From NCBI GenBank assembly GCA_022376465.1, contig JACDTU010000002.1, positions 1,984,001 to 2,048,000 of the forward strand: 64,000 nucleotides of DNA. The letters run 5' to 3'. The translations under genes and the position numbers were made by a program. Positions 58,901-64,000 of the stretch are shown one piece after another. Under the pieces are notes generated by a model. That model ran no database searches, had not been told where the DNA came from, and saw only the letters and a program-made list of their open reading frames with translations. Within the stretch, counting starts at the first letter, position 1, and each line of letters begins with the position of its first letter. This DNA is from Cubamyces lactineus. Lineage: Eukaryota; Basidiomycota; Agaricomycetes; Polyporales; Polyporaceae.

Positions 58901-59696
58901 CCGTCCTGGCGGAAGCGGCGAAGATCACAGAGCAGAAGACTGGTCACACTCTGAAGGGCCTCGAGCTTCCTCCGGATGCCGCTACGAATGGGCATGCCAA
59001 GAAGGACGAGGAACCGCCAGCTGTTGTCGCGCCTCCAGCACTCATCAACCAGTACTTCGACGGTCCGTTTACTTTGACCATCTGCGTCCAACAGCTAGGG
59101 TCTAACTTATACGGCAATTTAGACATGCTGAAGCGGTTCAAGGAGGTCTTGGAGGGCAAGACTCTGCCACACGAGCTCCTCCACGTTGTTACGCTCACAC
59201 AGGAGGTCTGTATCACGTTCGTAGACGGTCTACCGGTTCTGATTCTTTCCAGGCTTTCCTCCTCTTCGTGATTGAGACTACGCGGTTCAAGACTCCCTCC
59301 GTGATAAAGGTCAACAAGCTCGGCGCGGTATGTATATCTAATCGCACCGCTCCAACGCATGCTAACTTTGCCCTAGCTCGCTCAACACATTAAGGAGATT
59401 CGTTCGAAGGCGACATCAGTCCTTTCGGAGATTTCTGCCGCCCTCGTTTCTTACGCAGAGCAAGAGGCTACCGTAGAGAGGCGGAAAGAGGTGGTCGAGG
59501 CCTGCAAACCCATCATCCATGAGTCAGGAGTAAGTTCAACTCCCGAGATGGTATGACAGCGCTACAGCTGACGCATTCTCCTTAGCTTGACCACGACTTT
59601 GTACTCAACGTCGCCAAGAAGATCACCGACGCCCGGAAAAATATCGCCGATGGCATAGGGAAGGGCATGGTTCGGGTGTGCAAAACGCACGCGTGA
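55935..59696 (+). CDS. NAA25: N-terminal acetyltransferase B auxiliary subunit NAA25/Mdm20
   Basis: About twelve exons encode some 900 residues of helical repeats. The family start is clear: MDRQIRPIYEALDTGSNKSAI and then NKVLKKQPNNLLVKALKALAL, followed by TPR-type helices (EEALILCDEVLASKPVDDPT, VTMYEDAYKQQPGNEDLGTQ, FANVRIGNWKAAQQIATKMH, HADRFHLHVTVLRELGLHDE). Later blocks include RDRNWLEFLAVLDATF and PDLWRFINAQKLLRYN, and the protein ends FVLNVAKKITDARKNIADGI. NAA25 holds the catalytic NAA20 and docks NatB on the ribosome, where it acetylates Met-Asp, Met-Glu, Met-Asn and Met-Gln starts, including actin and tropomyosin. The protein's own Met-Asp start is a NatB substrate. No break or frameshift was needed to read it. 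Confidence 0.93.
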
Positions 59697-60042
59697 ACAT
59701 ATTTGGGATTTGGGAGGATGGACATTGCCTTGTACTAGACATGACACGTCATTCGCATCACCGCTCAGCACAATACTTCAACACTATGTAATCGCAGTAC
59801 ACCTAGTCTCTTTGTCTATCACCCTGACCGGTTTCAGGAATTAGAGCCAACTTGGAGCCATGATTCAGATCTTCTCGTGTGACAGTCGCGTGTCTGACGC
59901 GTCTTGTCACACGCTGCAGGATGCCAATGTATGTCACGCGCTTGACGCGTCTCATCCCTGTCGTCCACTATCCTCCCGTCCCCCTGCGCGTCGCACACTC
60001 ATCACTTGTCCTGAAACCTCATAGATTGATATCACGCACCAA
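59697..60042. other. Intergenic region NAA25 to RPA2
   Basis: About 350 bp holding the NAA25 3' end and the RPA2 promoter with its two MCB boxes. No gene seen. Confidence 0.5.
59896..59951 (+). promoter_or_regulatory. Two MCB boxes (GACGCGTC) in front of RPA2
   Basis: Two identical 8-bp palindromes GACGCGTC at 59896-59903 and 59944-59951, about 92 and 140 bp before the RPA2 start codon. ACGCGT is the site of the MBF factor that turns on DNA-synthesis genes at G1/S, and RPA genes are classic targets in yeasts. Two perfect copies within 56 bp are unlikely by chance. Confidence 0.7.
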
Positions 60043-61200
60043 ATGAGCGGCTGTGAGTAGCGACCGACGGGGATCGCTATACCAAAATGATACTGACAGC
60101 CATGGAAGTCGGTGACAACCCTTTCTATGGAGGTGGAGGCTATCTCTCGCAGAACTCGCCTTTTGGGAGTGGCGGAAGCCCCGGAGGGAGTGCACGCGTA
60201 TGTTTCACTGTTTCTTAGCTGGCACCTACTGACAGTGCCTTTATAGCGATCCACTTCGAATTCGCTGCGACCGGTCACACTCAGGCAACTCATAGAAGCC
60301 ACACAGGCCCATTCGGATGCGGATTGGATGATTGGTGATGTTGAAGTCGGACAGGTCAGTCTGCTCTGCACTTATCTCTATCAATATCTTGACTGACACG
60401 CTCAAGATAACCGTGGTTGCTTCAGTGCTCTCCGTACAACCACAGACAACAAATTATATATACCTGCTAAACGACGGCACAGCGAATATGGAGGCCCGGC
60501 AGTGGGTAGACGCAAACACAGATGATGAGCACACGAAGAAGGAAGAGATAAAGTATGTATCCGCGGATACTGCTAGACATACACACTGAATAGGTTTGCT
60601 CAGGGAGGGAACTTATGTTCGGGTCCTGGGCTCCCTCAAGGTGTTCGGGAACAAGAGATATATCACAGCTACACATATCAAGCCTTGGAAGGGCCTTGAT
60701 GAAGTCTTCTTCCATTATTCGGAGGTGGCCACGGCGTCTCTCATCTTCGAACGTGGGCCGGTACGTATTCGCCTGCTGTATTTTGATGTAGGGGTGCGAA
60801 CTCATACACGTCTAGCCGCCTCGACCAAGTGAGGGTGCTCATGCCGTTGTGAATAAAGCAAATGGCAGTGGCGGTTCCTCTGCATATACTGCACAATCAA
60901 CCAATGCTGCCGCAACACCAGCGCAATTTGCGCATCTCGCTCCCCTCCAACGCCAAATTATCAACTTCATCCTCGCACAGCCAAAAAGCGACGAGGGCAT
61001 TCATGTAGCAGCTATTGCGAGGCATATCTCGATTACGCAGGGCGACAGCGACGCCAACATGATAAGGTACGCCACCAATAGCTAGATCGTCCAACATAGC
61101 CATAACTCGCCACTCCTGCAGCCAAGCTCTGGACGCACTCATGGATCAGGGTCATGTCTACACCACTATGGATGACTCTCATTTCAGTGTATCCTTGTAG
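60043..61200 (+). CDS. RPA2: Replication protein A 32-kDa subunit
   Basis: Six or seven exons, about 270 residues. A tiny first exon (MSG) joins a Gly/Ser/Tyr-rich, phosphorylatable N-terminus (NPFYGGGGYLSQNSPFGSGG). The OB fold follows (LRPVTLRQLIEATQAHSDAD, ITVVASVLSVQPQTTNYIYL, MEARQWVDAN, GTYVRVLGSLKVFGNKRYIT), then a linker and a C-terminal winged helix (LAPLQRQIINFILAQPKSDE, ALDALMDQGHVYTTMDDSHF). RPA2 is the middle subunit of the RPA heterotrimer, which coats single-stranded DNA in replication, repair and checkpoint signalling; the winged helix binds partner proteins. The order and length fit the family. Two MCB boxes precede it, and an intact paralogue follows 345 bp downstream. Confidence 0.93.
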
Positions 61201-61545
61201 AGCGCCCCGATACGATGTTGTACACTATGACTGTCGCGCTCCTCAGGTTTGCGTGCTAAATTCCTTATGATTCGTCTGCAGCAAGGCCCTGGTCCATTCA
61301 ACGTGTAACATCACATTATGCTCTACAGATCAGGCCACGACCTATTATCTGTTTTATGCCAAAACTCCCACGATGTCGTTGCAATTGATGGTGTGACAAG
61401 AAGAATGCGCAAAGTTTCTTTGAGTGACTTGATGTCGTTAGACTGCGGTAGCTATGGCTGCAGCTAAGTTCCACGGCCGCGCCGTCTGCAGTGCCTAGTT
61501 GATCTAGTACTCTGAGCACGGCACCTTCCATCCACTGCCTCGACG
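61201..61545. other. Spacer between RPA2 and its paralogue
   Basis: 345 bp that hold the RPA2 3' end and the promoter of the second copy. No MCB box is seen here, unlike upstream of RPA2. Confidence 0.45.
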
Positions 61546-62940
61546 ATGGGTGAGGCGGAGACGGCTACCCGATTAAGCCAGGTGGGCCTAAGGATCCTAT
61601 TTGTTCTTTGATATCATCTCATGAATAACGGAGTGCTGATCATGTATGAAATTCAGCATCATCGCGGCGCAAGTCTGCATGGACTCGGATCCAATGCCAT
61701 CGAACGCGGACTCGGGATCCGCCCAGTCACGGTCCGTCAGCTCAGAGAGGCTACACAAGCACACTCAGGCGCACCTTTCAAAATCGCCGGCGAGGAAGTT
61801 GATTTTGTGCGTCGTCATGATATCCCGGTTTTATCTTTTTGCGGACTCGAAGGAAACTCATACTTACACGCTCAGGTTACAACAGTGGCATATGTGCTAC
61901 ATATTCGTCCCCTGGACAAGGCTGTCCACCTAACTATTGAAGACGGTACTCGGAACGGCACCCTTACAGCACATCGCTGGCTAGATTCCCAACCTCGAAT
62001 CAATCTACCGACAGACGGCAAACCTTTCTATGCACGAATCATTGGCAAACTAAAGGCTGGAAGCGAGAAGAAATACCCGCATGTCCTCGAGATAAGCCTG
62101 CTCAAGTTAGTCGATGACCCTCATGAGTTGCTTTTCCACCTCCTCGAAACCGCGTTCGTGACTTTATCAATTGAACGTGGCCCTCCGGTACGTGGTATTC
62201 AGAATATTGGTGAGACCCACGGCCGTGGACTCATGTGCGCCTATTGCAGCTTGATTCAGTGAAGCCGAATGTGGAGCCTAGAGGCCAGCACGGTGGAATC
62301 CAGGAAGAGATACCGGTCGCAACCGCGCCAAATACCCCGGCAGCTGTGCGCACACTCGCACGTGCTGATACGCTAATGAGGCCAGCCAGCCCTGTGGCCT
62401 CACCCAGTATTCCATCGACGCCATCAAGGTCTACGCCTTCCAGGGATGTAGCGACGCCAAGCGTAGCCCATCAAAACTCGTCTCGCCCAGAACCTCCGAG
62501 GACACCCACCATTTCACCGCCTACAAGTCCAACACCTAGTCGTTGGACCCCTGCCAGTGGTGGTAAGGCCGATCAATCTCCTCCTCGCGCTGTTGAAACC
62601 TACACCCCGTACAGGTACCCCTGGTCGGGCATCAGGATTGCGACGCGACCCATATGCTCAATTGAGCGTTCTCGAGCGGGCCATACTACTGCAAATTCTG
62701 AACGCGCCAGCCTCCGAAGGAGGCGTGAATTTCAGAACAATCACCAGGGGCGTCAGCCACCACAATGCGACCTTTAAGGGAATTTCGTGAGTGCTCAGCA
62801 CAGTGCTTATCGGAGGATGCCAACTTCGCGCGTACTACCGCAGGGACGCTTTCGACGCCTTAACAGAGCAGGGGTATATCTCTCAGTCCCCGGATGGAGA
62901 ACATTACGCCATCAGAACAAAGCATTATCCTTCAACTTGA
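61546..62940 (+). CDS. Diverged RPA2-like paralogue (OB fold plus winged helix)
   Basis: An intact multi-exon gene for about 340-370 residues. The OB fold is recognisable (IRPVTVRQLREATQAHSGAP, then VTTVAYVLHIRPLDKAVHL, LTAHRWLDSQ, YPHVLEISLLKLVDDPHEL and LSIERGPP) and so is a C-terminal winged helix (LSVLERAILLQILNAPASEG, then DAFDALTEQGYISQSPDGEH). Two introns lie at the same places as in RPA2, before the VTTVA strand and after the ERGPP motif, so this is a DNA-level duplication. Differences: no Gly/Ser phospho-rich N-terminus, and a linker of about 100 residues rich in Thr-Pro and Ser-Pro pairs. A 49-nt intron (GTAAGG donor, GTACAG acceptor) is needed within the linker to keep the frame. 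The start at 61546 (MGEAETATRLSQ) requires a first intron; 61621 is the alternative. A role in an alternative RPA complex, as with human RPA4, is inference. Confidence 0.8.
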
Positions 62941-63360
62941 ATGCATGGGATACGAACCAGCTCGCCCAAGGACCCTAGCAAATTCTGTGAGCATCAAACT
63001 TAGTAGACCCTCGTCCCAGGCTTGCTCACGAATCATGTATTCGAAGACCACTTCCACTAGGCTTTCCCGATAAGAGGCGATCGGAATTGAGCTATGCGAT
63101 TTCCCTATCACGAGCGATTCGGACATGGACCACGGCAGGATTACTATCTCACTATTCATGCACATGTACTATGAGTCCACGGATGAGTCCACGAACTACT
63201 AGCGAACTACTAGGGTACCTTCTCCCCGGACCATCGTCCCCTATGTCCGATTTGCCCAGACAGAGAAATCCGTCTCCAGAGAACTCCTGAGTTGGAAGAG
63301 ACAGGGCTACATCGTCCTTTACGCACTACTCCGACGGCTCACCGACATAGGGGTAGACGG
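62941..63360. other. Region after RPA2 paralogue, no certain gene
   Basis: No gene can be assigned with confidence. A minus-strand open stretch at 62932-63165 has a protein-like run (YRESLVEVVFEYMIREQAWD), but it begins inside a region with no clear promoter or splice context, and it overlaps the end of the RPA2 paralogue. Confidence 0.35.
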
Positions 63361-64000
63361 TGAGACGATGTACCTCCACGGAATTGCCTCTTCGGTCCAC
63401 TCTGGAATCGGATCTCACATCCGCCGGGTCATAATTGCTCATGAGCGGGCCTCCGTCCGGCAACATAAGAAGGTGCCACTGCGCGTCCACACTCTTCCAC
63501 ATCTGCCCGCATACTCTGTTACGCTCCATATCTCTCTAAAACTACGCAACCTCACGATCGTCACACATGGTCAACTTCGCTCATGCAATCAGAGTCAGTA
63601 TCATCGAGCCCCATTACCCCTCATTTGCCCTTGTTATGTCCAAGATGGAGGGGACCTCTGACTTGGGCGGACAGTCGAGAAGTCGAGAGAGGCAGTCCGT
63701 CAGGCCATCATTGCAACATTCACATTCATTGCGGGTACGTCGTTGGTTTTCGCTGTCGTACAAAGCAGCTGATGCAATTCGTATTCAGCGTACCTTGACA
63801 CGCTTGGACGATCGGTACAACACGCGTTCCGCTACGAACTCGACGTGCGAAGTCAGCCAGTCGGTCAGTGCATCTGGGAAGCAAAGCTATCTCGCGCACT
63901 CCTGACAATCAAACAGCGGCGGCCCACACTTCGGAGAAATATTCATGACGAACCATCGCTCGGACAATACTCCAGCTCTCCCTCGAGTTCCAGCCCAAAG
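63361..64000 (+). CDS. Partial gene of unknown function at right edge
   Basis: A plus-strand open frame (DIGVDGETMYLHGIASSVHS and so on, open from before 63250 to 63661) can be joined by GT-AG introns to EKSREAVRQAIIATFTFIA. From there a GTACGT donor and an ATTCAG acceptor lead to AYLDTLGRSVQHAFRYELDV and on to LLTIKQRRPTLRRNIHDEPS, still open at the window end. The last two exons have the amphipathic, codon-consistent look of real coding sequence. The first segment could instead be a remnant of another winged-helix copy from the RPA2 neighbourhood. I recognise no family, and the start is not fixed. Confidence 0.35.

Noticed and set aside
62557..62777. Apparent frameshift inside the RPA2 paralogue
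   Set aside because: A 49-nt intron with GTAAGG donor and GTACAG acceptor joins the two frames exactly, so the gene is not a pseudogene.

Overview
The window reads as nuclear DNA of a filamentous basidiomycete, most likely an Agaricomycete. Genes are dense and on both strands. Nearly all are cut by short introns of about 45-80 nt with GT(A/G)(A/C)G(T/C) donors. Two proteins carry DUF7918, which I know almost only from basidiomycetes. The rest are conserved eukaryotic housekeeping genes with fungal features such as NCE101, Lin1 and Pus4. There is no operon logic; neighbours are head-to-head, tail-to-tail or tandem. I see no tRNA, rRNA or CRISPR. Layout from left to right. A Crb2/Rad9/53BP1-type checkpoint mediator (351-4143, minus) is divergent from an unknown single-span membrane protein (4696-6753). 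Next come a CHMP7-like ESCRT protein (minus), a first DUF7918 protein (minus), a tiny membrane protein with a PPAY tail, an aldo-keto reductase, the tRNA pseudouridine synthase PUS4, a DHDPS/HOGA-type aldolase and a full-length mitochondrial NAD(P) transhydrogenase (19580-24061). A nucleotide-sugar transporter, an APE1-type AP endonuclease and the deubiquitinase OTU1 follow, all minus. OTU1 is head-to-head with RAD54 (33146-36206). RAD54 converges on a Lin1/CD2BP2 GYF protein whose only intron appears to be GC-AG. Two tandem ICMT-like methyltransferases come next. A second DUF7918 protein has a tail of repeated exons full of SUMO-type motifs. A 1,095-bp transposon with 103-bp terminal inverted repeats then fills the divergent promoter in front of an Hcs1/IGHMBP2-type helicase. 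The last third holds a PQ-loop transporter, a LisH/CTLH/CRA protein, a leucine-rich protein, ribosomal protein L7 (whose longest intron holds a C/D-box snoRNA candidate), NCE101, NAA25, RPA2, an intact diverged RPA2 paralogue, and an unidentified gene running off the right edge. Functionally the window is rich in genome-maintenance genes: Crb2, AP endonuclease, RAD54, Hcs1, RPA2 and its paralogue. Three of them (RPA2, AP endonuclease, RAD54) have MCB-type ACGCGT boxes close upstream of the start codon, consistent with G1/S control. PUS4 and the AP endonuclease each have an upstream in-frame ATG that adds a mitochondrial-type presequence, suggesting dual targeting. Exon joins were made by eye from splice signals, reading frame and protein family; coordinates of multi-exon genes span start codon to stop codon.
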